DNA of 63,585 nucleotides from an uncultured Clostridia bacterium (GTDB taxonomy: Bacteria > Bacillota > Clostridia > Lachnospirales > Anaerotignaceae). Positions 8,545-17,951 of this stretch are shown here, in pieces; position 1 is the first letter of the stretch, and every line of letters starts with the position of its first letter. Under the pieces are notes generated by a model. That model saw only the letters and a program-made list of their open reading frames with translations, was not told the DNA's origin and made no database searches. The stretch lies in NCBI GenBank assembly GCA_944377425.1, contig CALWEX010000007.1, positions 1 through 63,585 on the forward strand, given 5' to 3'. The position numbers and the translations under genes are program-made.

Positions 8545-10536
8545 ATGCTGCCTGAAATAAGCTTGGATACCACTAATTTTGAGGAAATTGTAAAAAAAGC
8601 CAGAAGCCAGATTGCAGAAGTGTATCCGCAGTGGACGGACTATAATTATCATGACCCAGGAATTACTATTTTAGAGCTGTTTGCTTTTTTAAAAGAAGCT
8701 CAGCAGTTTTATATAGACCAGACAAGCGATGATATACGCAAAAAATTTCTTCAGTTAATTGGAATCAGTCTTGAAAAAAGAAAATCTGCCGCCACAACTG
8801 TAAGAATTAATACAATAAATCCTGCTTTAATTCCGGCAGGAACAAAATTTTATATTAATAGCCTATGTTTTGAAACCACGGAAGCTGAAAATATACCGGG
8901 AAATATAATAAAGGCCGTAATTGTAAAGCCAAAATACGGCAGTATATTTAAGCTTGATATGCTGCATAAAGACGATATGAGCGGTATGGTTATATACCCG
9001 TTCGGCAAGAAAACAGGTGTTGGAAGTGAATTTTATATATGCCTAAAAAAGGGTCTTGAAATAGGTAAAACATACAGGCTTTCCATATTATTAGATGAGC
9101 ACTATAGTGTTAAAAGAAATCCAATTAAAGATATAAGCCGTTTTATACCGCTTTCTAAAATAAAAATTACATATTTTGATTCTTCTGGGGAAACTGAAAT
9201 TTATGCCGATGACAGCACTTTGGGAATGATTCGCAGTGGTGAATATAAATTTTCAATAAAAAGTGATATGGCTTATTCGGTTAAAGAAGGGATAGAAGGA
9301 TATTTTATAAAATTTACACTTGTTGAAGATAGCTTAGATGTTGCGCCTGCAATAAAGGATTTTAGCTTTAATGATATAACGTTGGTACAAAGAGATACAA
9401 AAGCTGTATTTATTGATAAAAGTCAAGTAGAGTTTTGGCAAAGTGATAATTTTAAAGTTGATTATTACGCTTGGAATGAGATTAATGGGTGCTATATTGA
9501 AACAACAGTAGACAAAGCAGAAAAGGCTGCTCTTTATGAAAGTAGTTTTTATAAAAACCGCATTATTGCCATAGGTAATGGTTTGCCTAATCAGAAATAT
9601 GATTTGCCTGATAAAGGTCTTATGTCTGATTCTTTTAGAATATTAGTTTCAAGCGTTAAAGATAAAGGGTTCATGCGTGAATGGACTAAGGTTAATGATT
9701 TTGACAGTTCGGGGCCTGATGACTGCCATTATATAGTTGATGAAGAAAATAATTGTATTTATTTTGGAAATGGCATAAGAGGCAGAATGCCAGAAAATGA
9801 AATAAGAATTATATCTTGCCAGTTTAGTGCAGGAAGCGGAGGAAACATTAAAGCGGGGCAAGAAGCTAAAAACGATGTGCTGCCGGAATATGTTTATTGC
9901 AAAAGCATTGTAGATTCAAAAGGCGGTGCAGAGCCGGAAAGTTTGGAGGATGGCTTTTTAAGAGCACGTAATATACTTAATAGCGATGAAAGAGCAGTAA
10001 GTGAAAAGGACTATGAAAAGCTTGTTATTAAAACACCAGGACTGCGTATTTGGGACTGTAAGGTACTGGATTTAGCAAACTTTAGTGATGAGTACTATAA
10101 AAACGAAGTGCATATTGCTGTTAGGCCGTATTCAGAAAATGGCTATGCGATTTTGTCTGAGGCATACCAAAAAAATATATTAAACCAAATTATGGATAAA
10201 CGGCTTATAGGCAGTTTTGTAAAGCTCTATTCACCAATTTATATAGAGGTATCGGTTTATGCCGAGCTGCGTGTAAATCCGCAATATATATATGCTGAGA
10301 AAAAAGTTGAATCAGTTGTAAGAAAATTTTTCTTAAAGCTTAATGGTTTTGGACCTGTAATTAATTATGGGGCTTTATTTGCCATTATAGACAGCCTTGA
10401 AGAAGTAATGGAAGTATGCATGCTGTATATTGACGCTAGAGGTGGCGGAATTTCAAGAAATAGAAACGGAGATGTACTTTTACCTCCTCTTGGTGTGCTG
10501 CTGCTTAAAAATGTAGACTGCATTGTAATTCGTTAA
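8545..10536 (+). CDS. second BaseplateJ protein, putative baseplate assembly protein
   Basis: 663 residues. The N-terminus LPEISLDTTNFEEIVKKARS followed by YHDPGITILELFAFLKEAQQFYIDQ is the hallmark of the 'putative baseplate assembly protein' group of gp6-like wedge proteins. The C-terminal half carries GGAEPESLEDGFLRARNIL and AVSEKDYEKLV, matching the BaseplateJ core. It is probably the partner of the 998-residue protein in the wedge. AGGAGG at 8531-8536 fits ATG 8545 well. No membrane segment or signal is seen. Confidence 0.87.
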   Translation: MLPEISLDTTNFEEIVKKARSQIAEVYPQWTDYNYHDPGITILELFAFLKEAQQFYIDQTSDDIRKKFLQLIGISLEKRKSAATTVRINTINPALIPAGTKFYINSLCFETTEAENIPGNIIKAVIVKPKYGSIFKLDMLHKDDMSGMVIYPFGKKTGVGSEFYICLKKGLEIGKTYRLSILLDEHYSVKRNPIKDISRFIPLSKIKITYFDSSGETEIYADDSTLGMIRSGEYKFSIKSDMAYSVKEGIEGYFIKFTLVEDSLDVAPAIKDFSFNDITLVQRDTKAVFIDKSQVEFWQSDNFKVDYYAWNEINGCYIETTVDKAEKAALYESSFYKNRIIAIGNGLPNQKYDLPDKGLMSDSFRILVSSVKDKGFMREWTKVNDFDSSGPDDCHYIVDEENNCIYFGNGIRGRMPENEIRIISCQFSAGSGGNIKAGQEAKNDVLPEYVYCKSIVDSKGGAEPESLEDGFLRARNILNSDERAVSEKDYEKLVIKTPGLRIWDCKVLDLANFSDEYYKNEVHIAVRPYSENGYAILSEAYQKNILNQIMDKRLIGSFVKLYSPIYIEVSVYAELRVNPQYIYAEKKVESVVRKFFLKLNGFGPVINYGALFAIIDSLEEVMEVCMLYIDARGGGISRNRNGDVLLPPLGVLLLKNVDCIVIR

Positions 10537-10554
10537 TGGATTAGGTGACTGAAT

Positions 10555-11670
10555 ATGAAGTATTTTGTTTTTAACAAGCCTATGGATTATAAAAGAGGGT
10601 ATATGGAAAATTGTTTGTGTACTGAACATGGCATCAGTTTACCCCAAGGCTGTGAAAAAGGTGTGTTTTTTTCAAAAATATTAGATAGTGGCGAAAAAGA
10701 AACTTTATGGCACAGAATGACCTGTGATATACCTGTTGCTAGGGTAGGTATACGATTTTGGTTATACTGCTCTGATAAGAGAGAAACTATTTATAACGGC
10801 ACAAAAACAGATATAGAAGATATATTATTTTCCGATATTTCACCAGAGTTAAAAAGAAAGGCTTGCTGCTCTTTTTTAAAAGAAAATTTCCTAAACCAGA
10901 TAGATACACTGCTTCATGGCATTAAAGGAAGATATTTTTGGTTTTGTATAGAAATATATTCAGGACAGGAAGAAAATGCTGGAGTAGAGAATATATTTGT
11001 TTATTTCCCTTATAAGAGCTGGATAAATTACCTTCCTTCTATATACCAAAAGAACAAAGAAAGTGCTGAGTTTTTGGATAAATACCTTAGTATATTCCAA
11101 TCATTGTATAATGATTTTGAATATAAGTACGAAAGCAGTACTGTTCTGCTTGAGCCGTTGTCGTGTGATACGGCATTTCTTCGATATATAGCTAAGTGGC
11201 TGGATATTACAAATACCAATATTTGGAGTGAAGACAAGCTGAGAAAGCTTATACGTGTGGCACCAAGTCTTTTTAATAAGCGTGGTACACGCAGTGGCTT
11301 AATAGAAATTATTAAGCTTTTTACAGGTGAGGAACCGTTTATTGTAGAACAATGGCAGGTAAGGCAGTTTAGGCAAAACAGTGCCACAAAAGAAGTTTTG
11401 GACAGGCTTTATGGAACGGATGAAAATGTATTTTTAGTTTTGGTTAAAGAAAAATACTGCTCAGGAAAAAGAGAGCAGGAAGCACTTTTAAGCTTAATTC
11501 AGGATATGTCGCCGGCTCATACTCAGCCACGCCTTGTGGCACTTAGACAGTTTATAAGTTTAGGCGGACATACTTATTTAGGAATTAACAGCACTCTTGG
11601 TTATTATAAGCCAATGCGCTTGGATGGACTTTCTTTGGTATCCCTTGCATCGGTAGGAAAGAATGAATAA
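10555..11670 (+). CDS. tail protein I-like baseplate protein (gp7/Pvc12 position)
   Basis: 371 residues. The central part matches the phage tail protein I domain found in CIS clusters: YLPSIYQKNKESAEFLDKYL (residues ~161-180), then AKWLDITNTNIWSEDKLRKL and FNKRGTRSGLIEIIKLFTGE. In P2-like tails, protein I joins baseplate wedge and fibres; the Pvc12/gp7 family fills this role in CIS. The first ~150 residues are cysteine-containing and not recognised. The last ~40 residues (GGHTYLGINSTLGYY) resemble an adaptor tail. It follows the BaseplateJ gene by 18 bases. Confidence 0.82.
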   Translation: MKYFVFNKPMDYKRGYMENCLCTEHGISLPQGCEKGVFFSKILDSGEKETLWHRMTCDIPVARVGIRFWLYCSDKRETIYNGTKTDIEDILFSDISPELKRKACCSFLKENFLNQIDTLLHGIKGRYFWFCIEIYSGQEENAGVENIFVYFPYKSWINYLPSIYQKNKESAEFLDKYLSIFQSLYNDFEYKYESSTVLLEPLSCDTAFLRYIAKWLDITNTNIWSEDKLRKLIRVAPSLFNKRGTRSGLIEIIKLFTGEEPFIVEQWQVRQFRQNSATKEVLDRLYGTDENVFLVLVKEKYCSGKREQEALLSLIQDMSPAHTQPRLVALRQFISLGGHTYLGINSTLGYYKPMRLDGLSLVSLASVGKNE

Positions 11671-11688
11671 AAGGAGGACTTCCGTATT

Positions 11689-13419
11689 ATGAACAACATT
11701 AAATATTTTCCTTTTGAAAGAAACAGATATTATTATGGAAAGCTGTTGACCGAACAGGATTTTATACAGGAACAGAAATATTTTAATGATAAAAGACGTT
11801 TGCATAACCGTTTTTTGCATGGTGTTGGTATTGCGGCCGGTTTACGCGTAGTTATGGTAGATGAAAAGAGCATTTCAGTTGAAGATGGAGTGGCTTTTGA
11901 TTTTTCAGGCAGAGAAATATTAGTTGATATTCCGTCAGTTTATCGCCTTTCTACTATTGACGGATTTGAAGCTATTATGGAAAACAGCCGCAGGGACTAT
12001 GCATATTTATGTATTTCTTATGACGAGCAGGGAGAATTTCCATCTCATAACATAGCTTCAGGAGAATTCAATCAGGAAGATACATTTGATAAAACACGTG
12101 AAAAATATCATCTTTATTTAACTGATAAAGAGCCTGACAATAACGATATGACATTGGAAGGCTTGTTTGAGAAAAAAGAAATTATATATGAGGACTATCA
12201 AATACGAATTACACAAATATTCCCTTTAAGCGTAACAAGCGGCGGTGTAATGGAAACAACTATTGAGCTTGAAAATATAAGCAATGCCGCTCAGGTTTCA
12301 GTTGACATAGAGGAGGATATTTCAAAGGCGTTTTGCGGCGGACAGACTGTTTTAAAAGCTAAGTGGGATAATTTTATTCTGGAAAGAGGCGAAAAACAGA
12401 GCAAAACTTTTGTACTTCAAGCTATGGAGCTGGAGTACGGCAGTGTAAGTATACATATTGTGCCTGAAAAAATAAAAATTCAGGAAGGCAGAGAAGTTCT
12501 TCATCCGCAAAATAAAAAAACAGTGGAAGTTCCTTTAACTCATTTGGATAATATCCAAGCTATGACAGAAAGATATTTTGAGTCTGTAATGGAAAAAACT
12601 GTACGTAATAATTATCCACAGGGTATATACCTTGCCAAAATTTCGCTTATTAAAATAGATAGCTCTTATATGATAGAAAAAGTAACACAGGTACCATTTA
12701 ATCAATACTTATACAGCACATTCCTTTTAATGGGAATAACAAGTGGCATAAGGCAGGAGCTTAAAGCGTTAAAAAATAGCTGTAAAATGTTGGAGCCTGA
12801 AAATAAATCAGAAGAAAAAACAGCTGTTAAAGAAAACATAAATATGAGAAAAGCTCAAGGTGTTATTCAAATTCCTTTAGGTATTGGTGGAAAACGTGAG
12901 CAGAGCTTTTTCTCCCATGAAATTATACATGGCCTTGGTATAGGACCGGTTAATATTGAGCTTTCAATACAGCAGGATGATTTAATGTATTTTGGTTCAG
13001 GAGAGATTTTTGATGATATGGAAGTATGCGCTGAGCTTGCAGCAAGACTTGATACATCAAAAGGGTCTTTTGTTATAGGTGTAAGACTTACAGAGCCTAC
13101 AAGCAGACAGTATATAAATGTTTGTTGGAGAGCTGTGGCAGATTTTATGCCGGAAGATGATGAGAGCGAAAAGAAATATATGTATATTGTACCTAATAAG
13201 TTGGAATTAAAAGTTAGGGAATCGTATTATTTAAAAGCAGTATGTGAGAATATGCCATATGCAACAATTATTTGGCGTGTTAACGGTGAGGAAAGCGGAA
13301 ATATTGCTTCTGACGGAACATATACAGCGCCTAATATACCAGGAGTTTATGAAGTAACAGCGCAGTGTCAGGAAGCGCCGGAAATTAAAGCTTCTATATT
13401 TATAGTTGTAAGGGAGTAA
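11689..13419 (+). CDS. CIS-associated protein with C-terminal Ig-like domain
   Basis: 576 residues. The N-terminus has a striking motif series: FPFERNRYYYGKLLTEQDF, then RRLHNRFLHGVGIAAGLRV and VEDGVAFDFSGREILVD. I know this combination from uncharacterised proteins encoded beside tail-protein-I genes in CIS clusters. Residues ~180-270 form a beta domain, ~365-480 a second one, and ~500-576 an Ig-like domain (IIWRVNGEESGNIASDGTYT, PGVYEVTAQ). A role in the outer baseplate or fibre adaptor is inferred from position and the Ig-like domain. There is no signal peptide or membrane segment. AAGGAGG stands about 11 bases before the ATG. Confidence 0.72.
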   Translation: MNNIKYFPFERNRYYYGKLLTEQDFIQEQKYFNDKRRLHNRFLHGVGIAAGLRVVMVDEKSISVEDGVAFDFSGREILVDIPSVYRLSTIDGFEAIMENSRRDYAYLCISYDEQGEFPSHNIASGEFNQEDTFDKTREKYHLYLTDKEPDNNDMTLEGLFEKKEIIYEDYQIRITQIFPLSVTSGGVMETTIELENISNAAQVSVDIEEDISKAFCGGQTVLKAKWDNFILERGEKQSKTFVLQAMELEYGSVSIHIVPEKIKIQEGREVLHPQNKKTVEVPLTHLDNIQAMTERYFESVMEKTVRNNYPQGIYLAKISLIKIDSSYMIEKVTQVPFNQYLYSTFLLMGITSGIRQELKALKNSCKMLEPENKSEEKTAVKENINMRKAQGVIQIPLGIGGKREQSFFSHEIIHGLGIGPVNIELSIQQDDLMYFGSGEIFDDMEVCAELAARLDTSKGSFVIGVRLTEPTSRQYINVCWRAVADFMPEDDESEKKYMYIVPNKLELKVRESYYLKAVCENMPYATIIWRVNGEESGNIASDGTYTAPNIPGVYEVTAQCQEAPEIKASIFIVVRE

Positions 13420-13425
13420 TTATAA

Positions 13426-14373
13426 ATGATAATTAGAAATCTTACCAAAAAATATATGGTAACGCAGGAATATCTGGGCAACGAAAATGTGCGCCAGTAT
13501 ATTTGCTATGAGCTGGATGAACCGGAAAAAAGCCAGTACTGCGCCGTATGCCAGAAAATTTCATCCGTAAGGGGTGAAGAGATAAGATTTCTTATGGAAG
13601 AGATGAAAAATGAAAATTTTTCAGATTTATCAGACTTTTTTATAAATGATAACTGCTTGTATGTTCTCCTTAAGCATCATGTGGGCGATGAACTTGGGCA
13701 TAAAATTGTATCTGAAAAATGCAGTTTAGATGAAAGACTTGAAATAATTAAAAACCTGTTGGAAAAGATACTTATACTAAATATGCCGGTGTATTTTTTT
13801 GCATCTGCCATGGATGTAAGCAGGATAATAATATCTAAGGGCAACGAAGTTAATTTTACATATGATTGCCGAAATATGATTGAATTTGATGCAGTTCAGT
13901 TCCAAAATGGTGCTGAGGCGCTTGCTGATGTTATAAAGTTTGTATTTACTTATGAACTTAAGGAGCGTTCAATGCCGGAGTTAGAAACTTTTGTTTATAA
14001 CCTTGGTCATAACGGAATGACAAAATATTTAGAAATTTACGAAAAATATTGGCAAGTATATCAGATATATTTTGGCATAAAACAGGAAAACTTAGAGCCG
14101 AGAAGCTTTAAATTTAAAGTTTGGGACTTTATAAAAAAAGTCGGTTCTTTTATTAAAAAATTGATACAGCCAGCACTTTTAATGCTTGCAGTAGGATATC
14201 TTGTTGTATCTATAATGGGTGTTTTAGCTGAGCATGGTGTTAATGATAACTTTAAATCAATAGGCACTGTTATTGTAAATAATAAAGATACATCAAATGA
14301 TGGACAGTCTGTTAAAGACAATATGTCAGAAGAAACAGAGCTGGAAAAAGCAGATACGAGTGGAGTTGAGTAA
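13426..14373 (+). CDS. single-pass membrane protein, possibly pseudokinase-like
   Basis: 315 residues. Residues 1-235 are a soluble alpha/beta domain. About 246-267 (ALLMLAVGYLVVSIMGVLA) is a clear membrane helix preceded by many lysines, so the large domain faces the cytoplasm and ~48 Ser/Asp/Glu-rich residues face outside. The soluble part contains DERLEIIKNLLEKILIL followed by NMPVYFFASAMDVSRIIISK, a layout that faintly recalls small pseudokinase domains such as that of EssB/YukC in type VII secretion. This is a weak, structural-pattern guess with no catalytic residues visible. It is three bases upstream of the MORN membrane protein gene, so the two may form an anchoring complex for the injection particle. 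Confidence 0.65.
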   Translation: MIIRNLTKKYMVTQEYLGNENVRQYICYELDEPEKSQYCAVCQKISSVRGEEIRFLMEEMKNENFSDLSDFFINDNCLYVLLKHHVGDELGHKIVSEKCSLDERLEIIKNLLEKILILNMPVYFFASAMDVSRIIISKGNEVNFTYDCRNMIEFDAVQFQNGAEALADVIKFVFTYELKERSMPELETFVYNLGHNGMTKYLEIYEKYWQVYQIYFGIKQENLEPRSFKFKVWDFIKKVGSFIKKLIQPALLMLAVGYLVVSIMGVLAEHGVNDNFKSIGTVIVNNKDTSNDGQSVKDNMSEETELEKADTSGVE

Positions 14374-14376
14374 GGC

Positions 14377-16119
14377 ATGAAATTTTCAAGTTCATCAAAT
14401 TTCAAAGACAGCATGGATATATACATAAAGCGTATGGGCAGAACAATATTTATGCCTTTGTCAAACGCAGTGCGTAAAGTTAAAACACTTGCGCAGCCAA
14501 GCTCTATTGCAAGACGGGCTACAAATGATGTTATGCAGGAGATAAAGTCAATTAAAAAAGCTCCGCAAAACATTAAGGCTTATGTTTTAATAGGTGAGCA
14601 TTATGTGGCTAAAAAGCTTCTTTTTCTGTTGTTGCTTCTTATTATTGTTTTGCCGGCACTTTTTTTAAACTATGCGTACCCCATTGTTGAGCAGAAGTTT
14701 CTTGTAAAAACAATGCCTATAGATTCAGATAAAATACCTGGTTACAGCGGAAAAGTACGCCTTATAGACAGAAAAAGCGGTGTTCTGCGTTTTGAAGGCG
14801 TTCTTGAAAATGGCCGAATAGTAGGCTCAGGTACTGTTTATGATGAACTGGGAAATTTAGCTTACAGCGGTTCTTTGCAAATGGAGGCTTTCGATGGTTA
14901 CGGTGAGCTGTATTATCCTGATGGTGCATTAGAGTATATGGGCAATTTTGCAATGAATGAATATGAAGGAAACGGAACTCTGTTTTATGAAAATGGTGAA
15001 AAAAAGTACGAAGGCGGATTTACTGCCGGGCTTTATAATGGAAGCGGAGTGCTTTATTATCCAACCGGTGTTAAGTTATATGAAGGCGGATTTACTAATG
15101 GTGTATATAATGGCCAAGGTAATCTTTATGATACAAAAGGTGTACTTGTTTATAGCGGTGGTTTTTCACAAGGTACGTTTTCAGGAATGGGTGTTTTATA
15201 CAGCAACGGCTTAAAGTGCTATGAAGGCAATTTTGCTAACGGCCTGTATAATGGAACAGGTACTCTTTATCAAAACGGAAACATAATTTATCAAGGTGAG
15301 TTTGAAAATGTACAGCCTGATGTAGTTGTTGCTTATAACGAAAATGGAATTGTAGGGCCTTTGGGAGAAAATGACAATACAGGCCTTATAGGCGGCAATA
15401 TTGTATTAAGATATGAAGACGGTACAATACGATATGAAGGCGGTTATGAAAACGGCAATTTCCAAGGTGAAGGCAAACTCTATGACGAGAAAGGCCAGCT
15501 TGTATATAGCGGCAGTTTTGAAGAAGGCATTAAAAACGGTTCAGGTAAAGCTTATGAAGAAGATGTATTGGTTTATGACGGTCAATGGAAAGATGGATTA
15601 TACGACGGTGAAGGCAAGCTTTATAACGCAGAAAATGGTTCTTTAGTATATAGCGGCGGATTTGCAGCAGGTATGTATGACGGAAGCGGAACGCTGTATA
15701 ATGCCGAAACGAATTTTAAAATTTATGAAGGCAGTTTTCGTATAGGCCAGTACGACGGTGAAGGTACATTATATGATGCTAATGGAGCTGTAAAATATAA
15801 AGGCGGATTTCTCCTTGGTCAGTACAGCGGTACAGGTGCGTTGTATGATTCAGCTACAGGAGCGGTAATTGAAGAAGGTGAATTCCGCGGCGGAGCACTT
15901 GTAACGCCTAAAGAAGAATTATCTGCTGGTGATGAACAGCAAGAAAAAGATAGCGCTGATGAGAAAGAACAAACGGACTCAGCCAAAACAGAAGGAGATA
16001 GCTCTAAATCTGATGATAGTTCATCAGAGAACGCATCTTCTGAAGAAACACAAAATGCGGATACTCAAACTTCAGAAGATATTGAAAGTGAAAAAGCCGA
16101 AAATGAAACCAATAATTAA
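14377..16119 (+). CDS. membrane-anchored MORN-repeat protein
   Basis: 580 residues. A basic cytoplasmic N-terminal segment (~1-85) is followed by a strong membrane helix (~86-105, LLFLLLLLIIVLPALFL). Then come about fourteen MORN-type repeats of ~23 residues (pattern Y-x-G-x-F-x-x-G-x-Y-x-G-x-G-x-L-Y) between residues ~125 and 505, and an acidic Ser/Glu/Asp-rich tail of ~70 residues. Charge distribution puts the repeats outside the membrane. MORN repeats of this kind occur in bacterial surface and YwqK-like proteins and form beta hairpins that bind lipids, glycans or protein. An outward MORN rod encoded inside a CIS cluster could anchor or align the particle at the cell envelope (inference). 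Confidence 0.82.
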   Translation: MKFSSSSNFKDSMDIYIKRMGRTIFMPLSNAVRKVKTLAQPSSIARRATNDVMQEIKSIKKAPQNIKAYVLIGEHYVAKKLLFLLLLLIIVLPALFLNYAYPIVEQKFLVKTMPIDSDKIPGYSGKVRLIDRKSGVLRFEGVLENGRIVGSGTVYDELGNLAYSGSLQMEAFDGYGELYYPDGALEYMGNFAMNEYEGNGTLFYENGEKKYEGGFTAGLYNGSGVLYYPTGVKLYEGGFTNGVYNGQGNLYDTKGVLVYSGGFSQGTFSGMGVLYSNGLKCYEGNFANGLYNGTGTLYQNGNIIYQGEFENVQPDVVVAYNENGIVGPLGENDNTGLIGGNIVLRYEDGTIRYEGGYENGNFQGEGKLYDEKGQLVYSGSFEEGIKNGSGKAYEEDVLVYDGQWKDGLYDGEGKLYNAENGSLVYSGGFAAGMYDGSGTLYNAETNFKIYEGSFRIGQYDGEGTLYDANGAVKYKGGFLLGQYSGTGALYDSATGAVIEEGEFRGGALVTPKEELSAGDEQQEKDSADEKEQTDSAKTEGDSSKSDDSSSENASSEETQNADTQTSEDIESEKAENETNN

Positions 16120-16130
16120 AATATTTTAAG

Positions 16131-16166
16131 CAAAACAATTTATTGATTCTGTTATAAATTGTTTTG
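16131..16166 (+). terminator. AT-rich hairpin inside the CIS operon
   Basis: A perfect 12-bp inverted repeat (CAAAACAATTTA and its complement) with a 12-base loop in the widest gap between the CIS genes. It is followed a few bases later by a short T run. The low GC makes it a weak terminator at best; an mRNA processing or stabilising element is equally possible. Confidence 0.5.
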
Positions 16167-16193
16167 TAGTTTAAGTTTTTAAAGGGGATATCT

Positions 16194-16769
16194 ATGGGAA
16201 GATATACGGTTATTGCTGATATAAGCGAAAAAATAGTCAGCTTGCTTTGCGACGGAATGGTTCCGGACTTGATACCAGATAAAAACGGTATAGGTCTTTG
16301 CGGGCCAGATGAAAAAGGTGATTTTTCTGTTGGCATTTATTTGTATGATATTGAAGAAAACAACGATTTTAAACGAAGCGGAATGATTAACTACAGTTAT
16401 GACCAACAGAAATTTCCGCCTGTTGTTTTAAGTTTGTATTATATGATTACTGCATATTCCACTAGCGACATTAAGTTCAGAGCTGTTCAGGAACAGCGTA
16501 TTTTAGGTCGTGTTATGCAGATATTAGCAGATAATTCAATAATAAACGGAGAAGACTTCGGCAATGACACCATGGGTGCAGATATTAGAATAGAACTTTT
16601 AAATTTAAGTACTGAAGAAAAAATGAAGTTATGGAACGATACAACTAAGCCTTATAAAACATCTCTTTGTTATAGGGTTACACCAATAGAGCTTGAATCA
16701 ACTAAGGCAAGAAGAATAAGCAGGGTAACTGAGTTTACAGTAGAGCTTAAAGATAATGCGGAGGAATAA
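16194..16769 (+). CDS. DUF4255 / Pvc16-type CIS protein
   Basis: 191 residues with the DUF4255 (Pvc16 N-terminal) pattern: IADISEKIVSLLCDG near the start, VGIYLYDIEEN, PPVVLSLYYMITAYS and the RILGRVMQILADNS helix. In R-type and PVC-like particles this family caps and terminates the tube and sheath. It is one of the most reliable markers of CIS loci. The size fits the short, single-domain form. The ATG follows AAAGGGGATATCT. It begins a second gene group after the hairpin at 16131, together with the 235-residue unknown and the PAAR-like tip. Confidence 0.9.
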   Translation: MGRYTVIADISEKIVSLLCDGMVPDLIPDKNGIGLCGPDEKGDFSVGIYLYDIEENNDFKRSGMINYSYDQQKFPPVVLSLYYMITAYSTSDIKFRAVQEQRILGRVMQILADNSIINGEDFGNDTMGADIRIELLNLSTEEKMKLWNDTTKPYKTSLCYRVTPIELESTKARRISRVTEFTVELKDNAEE

Positions 16770-16773
16770 AGCA

Positions 16774-17481
16774 ATGATAAATGACAGGTTTTCCATACGT
16801 GTTCAGGCTGTGCTTAGAGTATTTGACAGTTTTACATATAAACCAGTTGAAAAAAATCATATTATTTTTTCATGCGATGGCAATGCAAAAATATTGCCTA
16901 AAGAAGAAGGCTTTTTTGTAGTAATAGGCAGTGAAAAACCAAAGAATATTACTGTTAAAAGTGTGTTCTACAAAGATATGAGTATAGATTTATATTCAAA
17001 AGAAGATAATACTGTATTAAATTTATGGGCTGAGCCTAAAAAAGGCTATTCTTTGGCAGGAAACATAAATTGGATTAAAACATCAGCAATGCCTTTTGAA
17101 AAGGTATATGCATTTGAATGTGATTGTGAAACACATATACGTCTTTTGGAAAATGCGAAAGAAAATGACATGTCTTTAAAAATATATCAGGAAAGAAAGT
17201 TTAATTTAGATGGGGCAGACATGCTTTTGTATTCAAAAGAAAATGCAGAAATGTTTGAGATAATAAATATAAAATGCTTAGAAAACGGCATTTGTGAGTT
17301 GAATAAACCCATTAAAGAAAGTCATAAAAAAATAAAGACTGGGCTTTATAAGTTAATGTCTGCTACTGCCGACGAGTTTGGAAATTGTGAAATAGCTGTA
17401 TTAAAACGCAGTGAAAAAGCCCAATATATTATTCTAAATTCTCAATGTGAAAAAATAGATGAAGTAATTATGCAGTTTTAA
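16774..17481 (+). CDS. hypothetical beta-rich protein of the CIS cluster
   Basis: About 235 residues using ATG 16774, nine bases after GGAGG; an upstream ATG at 16756 lies inside the preceding gene and is less likely. The sequence alternates short hydrophobic stretches and turns (FSIRVQAVLRVFDSFTYKPV, KNITVKSVFYKDMSIDLY), typical of a beta-sandwich. There is no signal, membrane helix or known motif. It sits between the DUF4255 and DUF4280 genes, so a structural or tip-associated role is possible. I do not recognise the family. Confidence 0.7.
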   Translation: MINDRFSIRVQAVLRVFDSFTYKPVEKNHIIFSCDGNAKILPKEEGFFVVIGSEKPKNITVKSVFYKDMSIDLYSKEDNTVLNLWAEPKKGYSLAGNINWIKTSAMPFEKVYAFECDCETHIRLLENAKENDMSLKIYQERKFNLDGADMLLYSKENAEMFEIINIKCLENGICELNKPIKESHKKIKTGLYKLMSATADEFGNCEIAVLKRSEKAQYIILNSQCEKIDEVIMQF

Positions 17482-17495
17482 GGAGATGAGATTTT

Positions 17496-17882
17496 ATGCC
17501 TTACGGTGTGCTTGGCGGAGCGGTTTTGCAGTGTAGTTTTGGTATGGCACCTTCTGTACTAAATGTACTGCCGCTTTCTAGAGTTATGTCATCAATGCCT
17601 ATGGCTTCTATTTCTGACTGTGTGCCTATGGTTAATATTATGCCTTTTGGCATGTGCTCAAGTATGTCAAATCCTACTGTTGCATCGGCTACAGCTGCAG
17701 CTTTTGGTGTTTTAACGCCTATGCCATGCCTTCCGGTTATTGTAGGTACTTGGGTGCCAGGTTCACCTACAGTTTTAGTTGGCGGAAAACCTGCACTAAA
17801 CCAAAACTGCAAACTTACATGTGCTTATGGCGGCATAATAGAAATTAAAAACCCAGGTACAACTAATATTCAGGTTAAGTAA
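17496..17882 (+). CDS. PAAR-like spike tip protein, DUF4280 family
   Basis: 128 residues with the DUF4280 pattern: VLGGAVLQCSFGMAPSVLNV at the start, a Met- and Pro-rich middle (MVNIMPFGMCSSMSNPT), then PMPCLPVIVGTWVPGSPTVL and QNCKLTCAYGGIIEI. Cysteines at about 13, 42, 54, 99, 107 and 111 could bind a metal, as PAAR tips do. DUF4280 proteins are the PAAR-like tip of CIS and some type VI-like systems, and cap the gp5 spike. Glycine-led short beta turns fit a small cone. AAGGAGATGA precedes the ATG. Confidence 0.88.
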   Translation: MPYGVLGGAVLQCSFGMAPSVLNVLPLSRVMSSMPMASISDCVPMVNIMPFGMCSSMSNPTVASATAAAFGVLTPMPCLPVIVGTWVPGSPTVLVGGKPALNQNCKLTCAYGGIIEIKNPGTTNIQVK

Positions 17883-17951
17883 AAGTAATACACTCTTATT
17901 TTTATTATTTTTAGGCAGCAATTATAATTTTCTGTTTCAGGGATGGTATAT

